This document shows positions 51,591 through 60,400 of a stretch of DNA of 64,000 nucleotides, piece after piece (the stretch's first letter is position 1; each line of letters starts with the position of its first letter). The notes under the pieces are model-generated. The model ran no database searches. It was given only the letters and a program-made list of their open reading frames with translations, and was not told where the DNA came from. Made by a program: the position numbers and the translations under genes. The DNA is from Streptomyces sp. NBC_01210. Its GTDB lineage: Bacteria > Actinomycetota > Actinomycetes > Streptomycetales > Streptomycetaceae. Where the stretch lies: the NCBI RefSeq assembly GCF_036010325.1, contig NZ_CP108549.1, positions 1,302,001 through 1,366,000 on the forward strand. The letters run 5' to 3'.

Positions 51591-52154
51591 TCAAGAGGGC
51601 CCGACTCCCAGTCCCTCGACGAGGACGGCGTTCGGCAGCCCGGCGAAGGCCTTGCCCGGAAGGATCAGCTTTCCGCGCCGTCGCCCACTGCCGATCAGGA
51701 CCCACTCCGTGTCGACGACGGCGGAGTCCACCAGGAGCGGCCAGTCGGCCGGCAGCCCGATCGGCGTGATCCCGCCGTACTCCATACCGGTCTCGCCGGT
51801 CGCGGTGTCCATGGAGGCGAACGAGGCTTTGCGCGCGCCCAGTTGCCGGCGTACGACGCCGTTGACGTCGATCCGCGTGCTGGAGAGGACGACGCAGGCG
51901 GCCAGCGTGGCCTCGCCTCCCCGCTTGCCCGCGACGACCACACAGTTCACCGACTCGTCGAGCAGCTCCTGCCCGTAGTGCTCCACGAAGACCGCGGTGT
52001 CCGCGATCTCCGGGTCGGTGTCGACGTAGATCAGTTGCTCGACGGGGACATCGCCGCACCGGCCGCGGACCGCGTCGGCGACCGGCGGGGGCAGTAGGCC
52101 GAGGCAGTCGGCGGCGGGCCGGGCGTCGTCGAGGTTCCCGATGGGGGCGCGCAT
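51591..52154 (-). CDS. YbaK/aminoacyl-tRNA deacylase-type editing protein
   Basis: This 187-residue protein of the YbaK/ProRS-editing fold hydrolyses mischarged tRNA, for example Cys- or Ala-tRNA. VDTDPEIADTAVFVEHYGQ is followed by NCVVVAGKRGGEATLAACVVLSSTRIDVNGVVRRQLGARKASFAS, and MEYGGITPIGLP is the conserved loop. The start at 52154 gives MRAPIGNLDD; the longer frame crosses the upstream regulator. The tRNA specificity cannot be decided by sight. Confidence 0.88.
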   Translation of the reverse strand: MRAPIGNLDDARPAADCLGLLPPPVADAVRGRCGDVPVEQLIYVDTDPEIADTAVFVEHYGQELLDESVNCVVVAGKRGGEATLAACVVLSSTRIDVNGVVRRQLGARKASFASMDTATGETGMEYGGITPIGLPADWPLLVDSAVVDTEWVLIGSGRRRGKLILPGKAFAGLPNAVLVEGLGVGPS

Positions 52155-52198
52155 GCGCGCAACGCTAACAGCCGTGCCCTCGCCCGCGATTGATCGTC

Positions 52199-52771
52199 TC
52201 AGCGTACGGGTGGGATGGAGACCGCCATGGTCATGTCGACCGTCTCGTCGCCGTCGTTGCGATAGGCGTGCGGGACGTTCGCCTCGAAGGTCGCGGAGGT
52301 CCCGGCCGGTACGGAGTGGGGCTCGCCGTCGACGACGAGGGTGAGCTCGCCCGCGGTGACATGAAGCAGCTCGACCGTCCCGTCGGGGTGCGGGTCGGAG
52401 GCGCTTTCGTCGCCCGGCATCAGCCGCCAGCCCCACAGTTCGAGCGGCCCACGGCGCTCGGTGCCGACCAGCAGAGTGGTGTAGCTGCCGGTCGAGGTGG
52501 ACCACATGCGTACGGCCTGCTCCGGAGGTACGAGGCGGACCTGCGGACCCTGCTCGTAGTCGAGGAGCGTGGTGATGCTGACGCCGAGAGCGTCGGCGAG
52601 TTTCACTGTCGTCCCGACACTCGGATTTGTACGTGCCTGCTCGATCTGAATGATCATGCCGCGACTGACCCCCGCCCGAGCGGCGAGAGCGTCGAGCGTG
52701 AACCCCCGCTCGCCGCGCCAGCGTTTGAGATTTCGGGCGAGCGACTGCGTGAGCTGGTCGAGGTCCGACAC
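52199..52771 (-). CDS. XRE-family regulator with C-terminal cupin domain
   Basis: This 190-residue protein has an HTH at about 10-65 (LARNLKRWRGERGFTLDALAARAGVSRGMIIQIEQARTNPSVGT) and a cupin domain after residue 105 (GTVELLHVTAGELTLVVDG, then FEANVPHAYRNDGDE). This architecture often controls amine or polyamine pathways or transporters. GTG 52771 (after GGACGG) is chosen over an ATG 33 bases upstream. It faces an EamA permease with a 19-base dyad between them. Confidence 0.9.
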   Translation of the reverse strand: MSDLDQLTQSLARNLKRWRGERGFTLDALAARAGVSRGMIIQIEQARTNPSVGTTVKLADALGVSITTLLDYEQGPQVRLVPPEQAVRMWSTSTGSYTTLLVGTERRGPLELWGWRLMPGDESASDPHPDGTVELLHVTAGELTLVVDGEPHSVPAGTSATFEANVPHAYRNDGDETVDMTMAVSIPPVR

Positions 52772-52810
52772 ATTCCGTCCAATATTCTGGATGACAGAGT
52801 TCAATAGACT

Positions 52811-52829
52811 GCACTACCGTGTGGTGCAC
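52811..52829. promoter_or_regulatory. 19-base dyad between XRE-cupin regulator and EamA permease
   Basis: TGCACTAC and GTGGTGCA form a dyad matching at seven of eight positions around CGT. ACTGCACT also occurs twice (52809-52816 and 52841-52848). In a 93-base divergent gap this is a strong candidate site for the XRE-cupin protein controlling both genes. Confidence 0.5.
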
Positions 52830-52864
52830 CCAAACGTTCACTGCACTGTACTGCGAGGCTCGTC

Positions 52865-53731
52865 ATGACCGCACTGTTCGCCCTGGCCACCAGCTTCCTC
52901 TGGGGGCTGGCCGACTTCGGCGGCGGACTGCTGACGCGACGTACCCCGGCACTCACGGTCGTCGTCGCCTCGCAGTCGATCGCGGTCGTGGTGCTGGGTT
53001 CGATCGTCCTCGCGACCGGCGGCTGGCAGGAGGCAGGTCCACAGCTCTGGTACGCCGTCGCGGCGGGCACGGTCGGCCCGGTGGCGATGCTGAGCTTCTA
53101 CAAGGCACTCGCGCTGGGCCCGATGGGCGTGGTCTCGCCGCTCGGATCGCTGGGCGTCGCCGTGCCCGTCAGCCTCGGGCTGATCATCGGCGAGCGGCCG
53201 GGACTGCTCCAGTTCGCCGGTATCGCGGTGGCCGTGGCCGGCATCGTGCTGGCGGGCGGACCCCAGCTGCGCGGTGCGCCGGTGCAACGGCAGGCGATCC
53301 TGCTGACGCTGCTCGCCGCCTTCGGTTTCGGCGCGGTGATGTCCCTGATCGCCGAGGCCTCGACCACCATCACCGGGCTCTTCCTCGCGCTCTTCGTCCA
53401 GCGCGTCACCAATGTCACGGTCGGCGGCGCGGCACTGTACGTATCGGTGAAGCGCGGCGCCCGGGCACTGCCGGAGGACGGCGGGATGCGGGTCATCCGG
53501 TCCTCGCTGCCCGCTCTCGCCTTTGTGGGACTCGCCGACGTCGCGGCCAACGGCACCTACTCCATCGCCGCGCAGCACGGCCCCGTCACCATCGCCGCCG
53601 TACTCGCGAACCTCTACCCGGTGGTCACGGTGCTCGCCGCACTCGTGATCCTCAAGGAGCGGCTGCGCCTGGTCCAGGCGACCGGCGCCGGTCTCGCACT
53701 GGTGGGCACGGTGCTGCTCGCGAGCGGCTGA
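52865..53731 (+). CDS. EamA/DMT-family transporter
   Basis: This 288-residue permease has ten hydrophobic segments in two EamA repeats. It starts MTALFALATSFLWGLADFGGGLL, and the second repeat ends VLAALVILKERLRLVQATGAGLALVG, a diagnostic ER-x-R-x2-Q EamA terminus. It probably exports an amino acid or metabolite. Regulation by the divergent XRE-cupin protein is likely. Confidence 0.93.
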   Translation: MTALFALATSFLWGLADFGGGLLTRRTPALTVVVASQSIAVVVLGSIVLATGGWQEAGPQLWYAVAAGTVGPVAMLSFYKALALGPMGVVSPLGSLGVAVPVSLGLIIGERPGLLQFAGIAVAVAGIVLAGGPQLRGAPVQRQAILLTLLAAFGFGAVMSLIAEASTTITGLFLALFVQRVTNVTVGGAALYVSVKRGARALPEDGGMRVIRSSLPALAFVGLADVAANGTYSIAAQHGPVTIAAVLANLYPVVTVLAALVILKERLRLVQATGAGLALVGTVLLASG

Positions 53732-53739
53732 AACTGGCC

Positions 53740-54516
53740 CTAGGAGTCCGGCTCCAGGTCTGCGAGCGCCACCAGCTGCTCCGGAGTGACGCCTTCCGGA
53801 ATCGGTACGGGAGCGGGCGTACGCAGCGGAGGCTCCCAGCCGCGGACCGGATCCCAGCTCCGTACCACCCGGGCGGGGGCCCCGGCCACCACCGAGTGGT
53901 CGGGCACCTCTCCTCGTACCACCGCGCCTGCGGCCACCACCACATTGCGGCCGAGCCGCGCGCCGGGCAGGACCACCGCGCCGGTCCCCAGCCAACATCC
54001 GGGACCGATCTCCACCGGCTCGGTGCGGGGCCACTGCTTGCCGACCGGCTGGTGCGGGTCGTCGTAGCTGTGGTTGGTCGAGGTGATGTAGACGTACGGA
54101 CCGCAGTACGTGTCCGAGCCGATGGTCACCCTGGTGTCGGCGATGACATGGCTGCCGCGGCCCAGGACCACACCGTTGCCCAGGGTCAGAATCGGGTCGG
54201 ACCCCAGGTCCAGGCCCGGCATCATCCCGGCGGTGAGGGTGACCTGCTCGCCGATGATGCAGTGCTCGCCGAGTTCGATCCAGGCCTCACCGAAGACGGT
54301 GCCCTGCGGGAAGGCGAGCCGGGTGCCGGAGCCGAGCCGGCGGAAACGCAGCCGTCCGGGGTGCTCGGCGGTGACGGCGCCCGCCTCCTGCACCCAGCGC
54401 CAGCCTCGGTGGACGGCGGACGCGAGGACGCGCCGCCGCCAGGCGGTGAGCGATGAGAACGTGTTTCTGTTCTTCGGCACCCGCATACGGTAGTCGGCCG
54501 CACCTGGGTTGATCAT
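53740..54516 (-). CDS. Hexapeptide-repeat acyltransferase
   Basis: This 258-residue left-handed beta-helix (LbH) acyltransferase has repeats such as GEHCIIGEQVTLTAG, GNGVVLGRGSHVIADT and GTGAVVLPGARLGRNVVVAAGAVV, ending with VPDHSVVAGAPARVVR, the acetyl-CoA site region. The catalytic His is in ITSTNHSY. The likely role is acetylation of a sugar or cell-wall component. Start 54516 (MINPG) or 54486 (MRVPKNRN) are both possible. Confidence 0.9.
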   Translation of the reverse strand: MINPGAADYRMRVPKNRNTFSSLTAWRRRVLASAVHRGWRWVQEAGAVTAEHPGRLRFRRLGSGTRLAFPQGTVFGEAWIELGEHCIIGEQVTLTAGMMPGLDLGSDPILTLGNGVVLGRGSHVIADTRVTIGSDTYCGPYVYITSTNHSYDDPHQPVGKQWPRTEPVEIGPGCWLGTGAVVLPGARLGRNVVVAAGAVVRGEVPDHSVVAGAPARVVRSWDPVRGWEPPLRTPAPVPIPEGVTPEQLVALADLEPDS

Positions 54517-54701
54517 CGCGGTGTGCTGTGATGTTCGCCCCAGCCGTCGTCCGACGTGGCGGACGGCCGAAACGGGTGCCCTCGTGCCAAGGCGTACGCG
54601 AGTGCCGGCCGAGCACCGGCCGAGCACCCCTCCCGCGAGTCCCGCCCGGCCGGTCGCCTACGGTTCACCTACGCGCGACCGGTGAGCACCGAGGAGAAGG
54701 C

Positions 54702-55232
54702 ATGGCGGAGCGGGCTTTGATTTCAGGCGTGGGCGGCAGGACCCCGAAGGTCGACCCGGGGTCGTTCACCGCGCCGACGTCCGTGGTCGTCGGCGATGTC
54801 ACCCTGGCTGCCGGGGCGAGCGTCTGGTACCAGACCGTGCTCCGCGCCGACTGCGGGCCGATCGTCATCGGCGCCGACAGCAACATTCAGGACAACTGCA
54901 CCGTGCATGTCGACCCTGGCTTCCCCGTCACCGTCGGCGAGCGCGTCTCGGTCGGCCACAACGCCGTACTGCACGGCTGCACCGTCGAGGACGACGTACT
55001 GGTCGGCATGGGCGCCACCGTCCTGAACGGCGCGCACATCGGTGCAGGTTCGCTGATCGCGGCTCAGGCGCTGGTCCCGCAGGGGATGCGCGTCCCACCA
55101 GGATCGCTGGTCGCGGGCGTACCCGCGAAGGTCAGGCGGGAGCTGACCGAGGAAGAGCTCGAGGGCATCAAACTCAACGCCGCGGTCTATGTGGATCTCG
55201 CCAAGGAGCACCGCGCGGCGCACGAGGCCTGA
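54702..55232 (+). CDS. Gamma-carbonic-anhydrase-family hexapeptide protein
   Basis: This 176-residue LbH trimer protein carries zinc-type His residues in NCTVHVDPG and SVGHNAVLHGC, and the repeats PIVIGADSNIQDN and VLVGMGATVLNGAHIG. This group (YrdA/PaaY/CaiE) includes gamma carbonic anhydrases and acyltransferase-like proteins. GAGGAGAAGG precedes ATG 54702. It faces the acyltransferase at 53740-54516. Confidence 0.92.
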   Translation: MAERALISGVGGRTPKVDPGSFTAPTSVVVGDVTLAAGASVWYQTVLRADCGPIVIGADSNIQDNCTVHVDPGFPVTVGERVSVGHNAVLHGCTVEDDVLVGMGATVLNGAHIGAGSLIAAQALVPQGMRVPPGSLVAGVPAKVRRELTEEELEGIKLNAAVYVDLAKEHRAAHEA

Positions 55233-55254
55233 CCGGTCGGGCCGTGAGAGCAGC

Positions 55255-55917
55255 TCAGTCGGCAGTGGGGACGGGCTCCGGCTCGGTCCCCGCCGGCTGG
55301 GTCTGCGACTGTGCGGCGGCCTTCTTGGCGCGGCTCTTCAGGACGAGCATCGAAGTGAGCCCGATCAGGACCGCGAGGACCAGGCCCAGCCAGGAGAACC
55401 GCTTGAGCCAGGCTTCCGCGACGACGCCGACGGAGTAGATGACAGCGGTCGTGCCGCCGGCCCAGAGGATCCCGCCGAGGACATTGGCGATCAGGAATTT
55501 CCAGTACGGCATGCGCAGTACGCCCGCGAGCGGCCCCGCGAAGATGCGCAGCAGCGCGACGAAGCGGCCGAAGAAGACGGCCCACATGCCCCACTTCTCG
55601 AACGAGCGCTCCGCCATGGCGATCTGGGCCTCGCCGAAGTGCTTGGGGAACTTCCCGCCGAGCCAGGCCAGCAGGGGCCTTCCGCCCTTACGGCCGATGG
55701 CGTACCCGATGGAGTCACCGATGATCGCGCCGGCCGACGCGCAGGCGCCGAGGATGTACGGATTGATGTGGCCGTGCTGGGAAGCGAGCAGTGCCGAGCT
55801 GACAAGGACGATCTCGCCCGGCAGCGGGATGCCCAGGCTCTCGAGGCCGATGACCACCCCCACCAGGAGATAGACGCTCACCGCAGGGACGGTCTCCAGC
55901 CACTCCTGGACGTGCAA
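55255..55917 (-). CDS. DedA/VTT-family membrane protein
   Basis: This 220-residue integral membrane protein has the DedA core GLESLGIPLPGEIVLVSSALLAS, then GDSIGYAIGRKGGRPLL and FFGRFVALLRIFAGPLAGVLRMP. TTG 55917 has GGAGGAA at SD distance and is better than the upstream ATG. DedA proteins help recycle undecaprenyl phosphate or move phospholipids between leaflets. A second VTT-fold gene (63009) and uppP lie nearby in the window. Confidence 0.92.
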   Translation of the reverse strand: MHVQEWLETVPAVSVYLLVGVVIGLESLGIPLPGEIVLVSSALLASQHGHINPYILGACASAGAIIGDSIGYAIGRKGGRPLLAWLGGKFPKHFGEAQIAMAERSFEKWGMWAVFFGRFVALLRIFAGPLAGVLRMPYWKFLIANVLGGILWAGGTTAVIYSVGVVAEAWLKRFSWLGLVLAVLIGLTSMLVLKSRAKKAAAQSQTQPAGTEPEPVPTAD

Positions 55918-56012
55918 CGCCGGTTCCTCCCGAGTTCGCGGGGCATCAGCTGCCCGGCGCGCGCCCCGTCGGCGCACGCCGGGCAGCCTACCTGGTCAGC
56001 CCGTGACCGGTT

Positions 56013-56465
56013 TCAGGCGTTGGGGCGCAGCGTCCAGACAATGGTCATCTCACCGGTCACCGCGCCGTCCTCGCGCTGGATGGCGATGACGACCGGGAAC
56101 TCGGGGCGTTCGCCCGCGTCCAGTTCCGCGACGACGTCCGCGATGGGGCGGCCGAGGGTTGCGGTCGCCGTGACGACGCCCATCGCCAGCTTCTTGTAGC
56201 CGATCTCCGCTTTGACAGCGAGCGGTACGGCGCGGGTCATCTGGTCGCCGAAGGCGGCGATGACGATGGCTCCGCTCGCGGTCTCGGCGAGCGTGAACAT
56301 CGCTCCGGCGTGCGGTCCGCCGACGTGGTTGTGGAAGTCGGCCTGGTCCGGCATACGGACGACGGCACGCTCGGCGGTGGTCTCGAGGAACTCCAGGTTC
56401 AGGGTCCTGGCCATGGGAACCGTGGCGGCGAGCATCTCGCCGACGGACATCTGATCAGTGCTCAT
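56013..56465 (-). CDS. PaaI/DUF4442-type hotdog thioesterase
   Basis: This 150-residue hotdog-fold protein has FHNHVGGPHAGAMFTLAETASGAIVIAAFGDQ, the acyl-CoA pocket, and later TATATLGRPIADVVAELDAGERPEFPVVIAIQRE. It is probably an acyl-CoA thioesterase of unknown substrate. Start at 56465 is chosen as the family start (MSTDQMSVGEML). Confidence 0.88.
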   Translation of the reverse strand: MSTDQMSVGEMLAATVPMARTLNLEFLETTAERAVVRMPDQADFHNHVGGPHAGAMFTLAETASGAIVIAAFGDQMTRAVPLAVKAEIGYKKLAMGVVTATATLGRPIADVVAELDAGERPEFPVVIAIQREDGAVTGEMTIVWTLRPNA

Positions 56466-56559
56466 GGAACGCGATGTTACCCACGAGTAGCGCGGCTTGG
56501 CCATCCCTGTCGGGGGTGGACGTGGCAGCGGTGCGGCGGCACCTCTATCGTTGCTCGCC

Positions 56560-57585
56560 ATGTGGCCAGGACAGCAGCCGCCCGGGGGCGAGCAGAACCC
56601 GCAGGACCAGAACCCGTACCAGCAGCCGGGGTACCAACAGCCGAATCCGTATCAGCAGCCGGGGTACCAGCAGCCGGGGTACCAACAGCCCAACCCGTAT
56701 CAGCAGCCGACCGCGCCGCAGTACGCCGTGCCCGGGCAGCCGCCCGGTGGGCCGCAGCCGCCGCAGGACAACAAGAAGACGACGACGATCGTTGCGATCG
56801 TCGCGGCCACCGCCGTGGTCGCGGCCGCAGTGATCACCGGTGTCGTCGTGCTGAACGACGAGGACAAGGGCACGACCGACGAGAGCGGCAAGGAGGCCGG
56901 CGCCTCCAAGACGCCGGGGTCGCAGAAGCCCAGCCAGGCTCCCGCTTCGCCGACCGAGAATCCGCGCGGCGGTGAGGACGCCAAGCCCACCATCGCGGGC
57001 TGGAAGGTCGTCACCAACCCGACGCGCGGTACGCAGTTCGACGTCCCGCCCACCTGGGAGGTCGCCGGGTCGGGCACGAGCACGTTCTTCGAGGACGAGA
57101 AGAAGAAGGACGGCTCTCCCGTCGTCGTCATGTCGTCCCCGGCGCACTACAAGAGCAAGTGGTGCACGTTCGACACGGACAAGGACGGCAAGCTCGAGCA
57201 GTGGGGCCTGGGTTCCGTCGGCACCAAGGGCGGCAAGGGTGCCACCGACAGCGCCACGGCTGCCTACAACGAGGCCGGCAACTGGGTGTGGGCCGGCTAT
57301 GCGCAGACGGAGCCCAAGGGCACGGTCAAGATCACCAAGGCCAAGCCCTACACCTCCAAGTCCGGTCTCTCCGGCAGTGTCGCGACGGCCACCGCCCTGG
57401 GCGTCAAGAAGGACAACAAGTGCGAGACGGACGGCAAGTCGATCGCCTTCAGCTTCAAGAACAGCAAGGGTGACTTCACCAGCTGGGTCCTCTACGCCAA
57501 CAAGGGCGTCCCGGACGAGGTACCGGACGCGACCATCGCGCAGATCCTGAGCACCGTGCGGCTGGCGGGTACTCCTACCGGGTAA
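56560..57585 (+). CDS. Membrane protein with Pro/Gln/Tyr-rich repeat N-terminus
   Basis: This 341-residue protein has residues 1-65 made of NPYQQPGYQQP-type repeats, a common cytoplasmic N-terminus in actinobacterial membrane and envelope proteins. One membrane segment is at about residues 74-98 (TTTIVAIVAATAVVAAAVITGVVVL). The rest is outside: a Ser/Pro/Lys linker and a globular domain of about 210 residues with two Cys. A TATCGT box ends 8 bases before the ATG, so the message may be leaderless. Function is unknown. Confidence 0.85.
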   Translation: MWPGQQPPGGEQNPQDQNPYQQPGYQQPNPYQQPGYQQPGYQQPNPYQQPTAPQYAVPGQPPGGPQPPQDNKKTTTIVAIVAATAVVAAAVITGVVVLNDEDKGTTDESGKEAGASKTPGSQKPSQAPASPTENPRGGEDAKPTIAGWKVVTNPTRGTQFDVPPTWEVAGSGTSTFFEDEKKKDGSPVVVMSSPAHYKSKWCTFDTDKDGKLEQWGLGSVGTKGGKGATDSATAAYNEAGNWVWAGYAQTEPKGTVKITKAKPYTSKSGLSGSVATATALGVKKDNKCETDGKSIAFSFKNSKGDFTSWVLYANKGVPDEVPDATIAQILSTVRLAGTPTG

Positions 57586-57716
57586 GTCGTCCGGAGCCGG
57601 TGTCGGCCTGAGGTCCGAACGGGCGCGGGGGTCGCGGGACTTGCCCGCACCACCCGCGCCCGCCACGGCCCTGCCCGACCCGGCCGGTCAGTCCCGACCG
57701 GTCCGGCTCTCCGCCT

Positions 57717-57944
57717 TCAGTCGTCTTCCGGCATGGGTGCCGGCCGGGCCTCCTTCGTCCGTTCCGGCGTCCAGTAGTCACGTACCTCGTCGGGGCTCTG
57801 CCGCACATCGCTGCCGGTGGTCCCGGAGTCCGGCTGCGGCTCGGGGTCCGGGGCGGCCGGGGCGGTACGCCATGCGGCCACCACCACGACAACGGCGAGC
57901 AGAGCAGCGGCGGTTCCCCATCGGGTCAAGCTACTGCGACGCAT
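57717..57944 (-). CDS. Small secreted or anchored protein with protease-propeptide motif
   Basis: This 75-residue protein starts MRRSSLTRWGTAAALLAVVVVVAAWRTAP (signal or anchor). It ends VRDYWTPERTKEARPAPMPEDD. The YWTPER motif also occurs in the propeptide of the serine protease immediately upstream in the same operon (ARYWTPERMRTA). It starts 21 bases after the protease stop. It is either a prodomain-like chaperone or inhibitor, or a truncated protease gene. Confidence 0.65.
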   Translation of the reverse strand: MRRSSLTRWGTAAALLAVVVVVAAWRTAPAAPDPEPQPDSGTTGSDVRQSPDEVRDYWTPERTKEARPAPMPEDD

Positions 57945-57965
57945 CGGACTGCTCCTGTCGGGTTG

Positions 57966-58970
57966 TCAGGTGACGCCGCCCTGGGCGTCGAACATCGCCT
58001 TGACCGCGTCATCGAAGTACGAGCTCCGGTTCCAGCCGCCTGCGGCGAGCGTGCTCATCGCCCCGTTGACGGACCCCAGGCCGTTGGCATCGTTGAACTC
58101 CCGCAGCCACGGCCCGCCACTCGATCCGCCGCCGAAGTCACACTGGATTTCAATACGGCCGTCGCTGACCGCTCGCGTGGTGCCCTGGCAGGCCCACTGA
58201 AGCTCGCCGTTGTCGCGGTTGCCCGGGTAGCCCATCACAGTCACGGCCTGGGCGCGCGAGAAGTTCCAGCTCAGTCCGTGACCGCCGGTGACATTGACGA
58301 TCTTGTTGCCGTTGAGCGGCCAGGTGGTCACCATCGCCACGTCCCGGCCGAGGTCGCTGCTGCTGATCCAGGTGTTGAAGGTGCGGAACTGCTTGGCGGC
58401 GAAGGTGCCGAAGGGACGGGCACCGGAGCGGTAGCGCGGCGCATAGGTCCAGTTTGTCATCCACGTGCCACCGCTGCCCCCGTGTACACAGTGCCCGGCG
58501 GTGATCAGCATCTGCTTGGAGGCGCTGTTGAGGGCACTGGCTGAGCAGGTGTAGTTGAGTCCGTTGCTGGGGTTGGTGAAGAACACCTTGCCCACCGCGG
58601 CGGATTCGTTGATCAGCGGCCTGACCGTGTCCGACCTTCCCCGGGCGGGCGGGGTCGATCCCGGCCGGCCGGTGGTTCCGGCCTTGCTCTGGGCGGCGTG
58701 TGGCGACCCGGCCACCCGGTCGAGCGAGATGGCTGTCCTCATCCGCTCCGGTGTCCAGTAGCGGGCCAGCGCGGCGGCGGCGGCCGGCGAGTCGACCGGC
58801 GCACCGCCGGCGATCCGCGCGGTGGCGGTGGCGGTCGTCGCGGCTGCGGCGGGGACGGCGGCGGATCCGGGCCCGGTGGGGACGGGTTCCGCCATGGTGG
58901 GACCAGCCCCGGCCAATGCCAGCAATGCGGCAGTGGCCAGCGGTAGAAGTGCGTGTCTCAGACTGCGCAC
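57966..58970 (-). CDS. Secreted trypsin-like serine peptidase
   Basis: This 334-residue S1-family peptidase has an N-terminal signal (HALLPLATAALLALAGAGPTMA), a propeptide with YWTPERMRTAISLD, and a mature domain with LITAGHCVH (His), GRDVAMV (Asp) and CDFGGGSSGGPW (Ser). Two Cys pairs fit disulfides. Start GTG 58970 has GGGGGT upstream. It is read with the small YWTPER protein downstream. Secretion by the Sec pathway is expected. Confidence 0.9.
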   Translation of the reverse strand: MRSLRHALLPLATAALLALAGAGPTMAEPVPTGPGSAAVPAAAATTATATARIAGGAPVDSPAAAAALARYWTPERMRTAISLDRVAGSPHAAQSKAGTTGRPGSTPPARGRSDTVRPLINESAAVGKVFFTNPSNGLNYTCSASALNSASKQMLITAGHCVHGGSGGTWMTNWTYAPRYRSGARPFGTFAAKQFRTFNTWISSSDLGRDVAMVTTWPLNGNKIVNVTGGHGLSWNFSRAQAVTVMGYPGNRDNGELQWACQGTTRAVSDGRIEIQCDFGGGSSGGPWLREFNDANGLGSVNGAMSTLAAGGWNRSSYFDDAVKAMFDAQGGVT

Positions 58971-59550
58971 GAGTGATACCCCCAATGGTCGATTCGGACG
59001 CACATTGCCGGAATTCGCCAGTCAACGCGCGGAGCAGTAGCGACCGTAGGTCTGGCAAGTACCCAAGGGATAGTCAGAAATCAGTCCCTCCGCTATTCGT
59101 ATCCGTGCCGCGTATTTCAGTCAGTCCGGGTCCACTGCTTGTTTGCCGAATACTTGTGTGCGGGGTGTTGACGAGTGCAGGTGCCGTATGGCGCCTTGAC
59201 ACGGCATCAGCAGCCGGGGCGGGCGAACTCGTCCGCCTTCGCCGCACCTTGTGAAATACGGCAGCCGTGCGGGGCATTCCTGTGATGAGCCGCCAGGGCG
59301 CCGCGGCCGGCTGGACGCAGAAAGTTTCCGCATCTCCGCCGGAAAGCGAGACACTTTTCCGGCGGACTGATTAAGGCATCGCGCGGCCTTTCGTCAGCCC
59401 CGTGCCATTCGACCTTGAGTGATTTAATTGATCGTCGCCGCGGGCCCGGCCGCGCCGTGCCCGGGTGCGGCTCCTGGACGGCCCTTGGGGGCTTCATGCC
59501 CCGGCATGCCTCAGCGTCGAAGCATGGCCGCAGCGGCAGCCCCGACGCCC
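58971..59550. other. 580-base stretch without a gene, probably protease promoter region
   Basis: No credible frame is found on either strand. TTGACT occurs on the minus strand about 50 bases before the protease start and may be a -35 box. A locally AT-rich patch (GATTTAATTGATC near 59418-59430) stands out. No RNA gene or repeat element was recognised. Confidence 0.4.
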
Positions 59551-60396
59551 TCAGCCGATACTGAAGGCGCCGTCGGGCGGCTCGGGTGAGGCCACCGCGT
59601 CGGCGTCCCGTACCGCCGCCGCGTCCCCGATGAGCCGCTTCAGCGACTGGCCGTGCTCGACCCGGGCCGGGAAGGCGTCGGAGGCGGTGCGGCGCGCCAG
59701 TTCCGCCGTGTCGATGGGGGCGTGCGAGGCGAGCAGCACAGCGTTGCCGAAGCGGCGGCCGCGAAGTACGGCCGGTTCGGCGATCAGCGCGAGCTCCTCG
59801 AACACGGCCGCGAAAGTGGCCAGTTGGGAGCGGAGGAAGGCAAAGGGCGCGCCGTCGGCGAGGTTGGCGGCGTAGATACCGTCGGGCCGCAGCACCCGTT
59901 CCGCCGCGCGCGCGTACTCGACCGAGGTGAGATGGGCAGGCACCCGGGAACCGCCGAAGACATCGGCGATCAGCACGTCCGCCGAGTCCTCAGGAGCCGC
60001 TTCGACCCAGGTGCGTGCGTCCGCGCCGTGCACCTCGATGCCCGATCCTTCCGGCAGCGGAAGCCTCTCCGCGACCAGCGCCAGCAGCCCATGGTCGGCC
60101 TCCACCACGTGCTGGCGCGAGCCGGGCCGGGCCCCGGCCACATAGCGGGGCAGGGTCAGTGCCCCGCCTCCCAGGTGGAGCAGATCGAGCGGAGCGCCGT
60201 CGTCCGCGACGGAGTCGACGACATGGGCGAGCCGCCGTACGTACTCGAACTCCAGATGCGTGGGCGCGTCCAGGTCGACGTAGGACTGGGGCGCGCCGTC
60301 GACGGTCAACAGCCAGGCCCGTTCCCGGTCCACATCGGGCATGAGCTTGGCGGTGCCTCCGTCGACATCGCGGATGACGGGTATCTGCTCGTTCAC
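59551..60396 (-). CDS. Spermidine-synthase-like methyltransferase-fold protein
   Basis: This 281-residue protein has the SpeE-like Rossmann fold: LDLLHLGGGALTLPRYV (motif I), HVVEADHGLLALV, and ADVLIADVFGGSRVPAHLTSVEY in place of the catalytic GGxxxxD region. Such actinobacterial proteins are called spermidine-synthase-like, but the activity is unproven. No partner speD is present. Confidence 0.85.
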   Translation of the reverse strand: MNEQIPVIRDVDGGTAKLMPDVDRERAWLLTVDGAPQSYVDLDAPTHLEFEYVRRLAHVVDSVADDGAPLDLLHLGGGALTLPRYVAGARPGSRQHVVEADHGLLALVAERLPLPEGSGIEVHGADARTWVEAAPEDSADVLIADVFGGSRVPAHLTSVEYARAAERVLRPDGIYAANLADGAPFAFLRSQLATFAAVFEELALIAEPAVLRGRRFGNAVLLASHAPIDTAELARRTASDAFPARVEHGQSLKRLIGDAAAVRDADAVASPEPPDGAFSIG

Positions 60397-60400
60397 CCTC

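Noticed and set aside
59207..59497. A 96-codon minus-strand frame in the gap after the SpeE-like gene
   Set aside because: It has no SD, no domain and an Arg/Pro/Ala-rich composition typical of chance frames.
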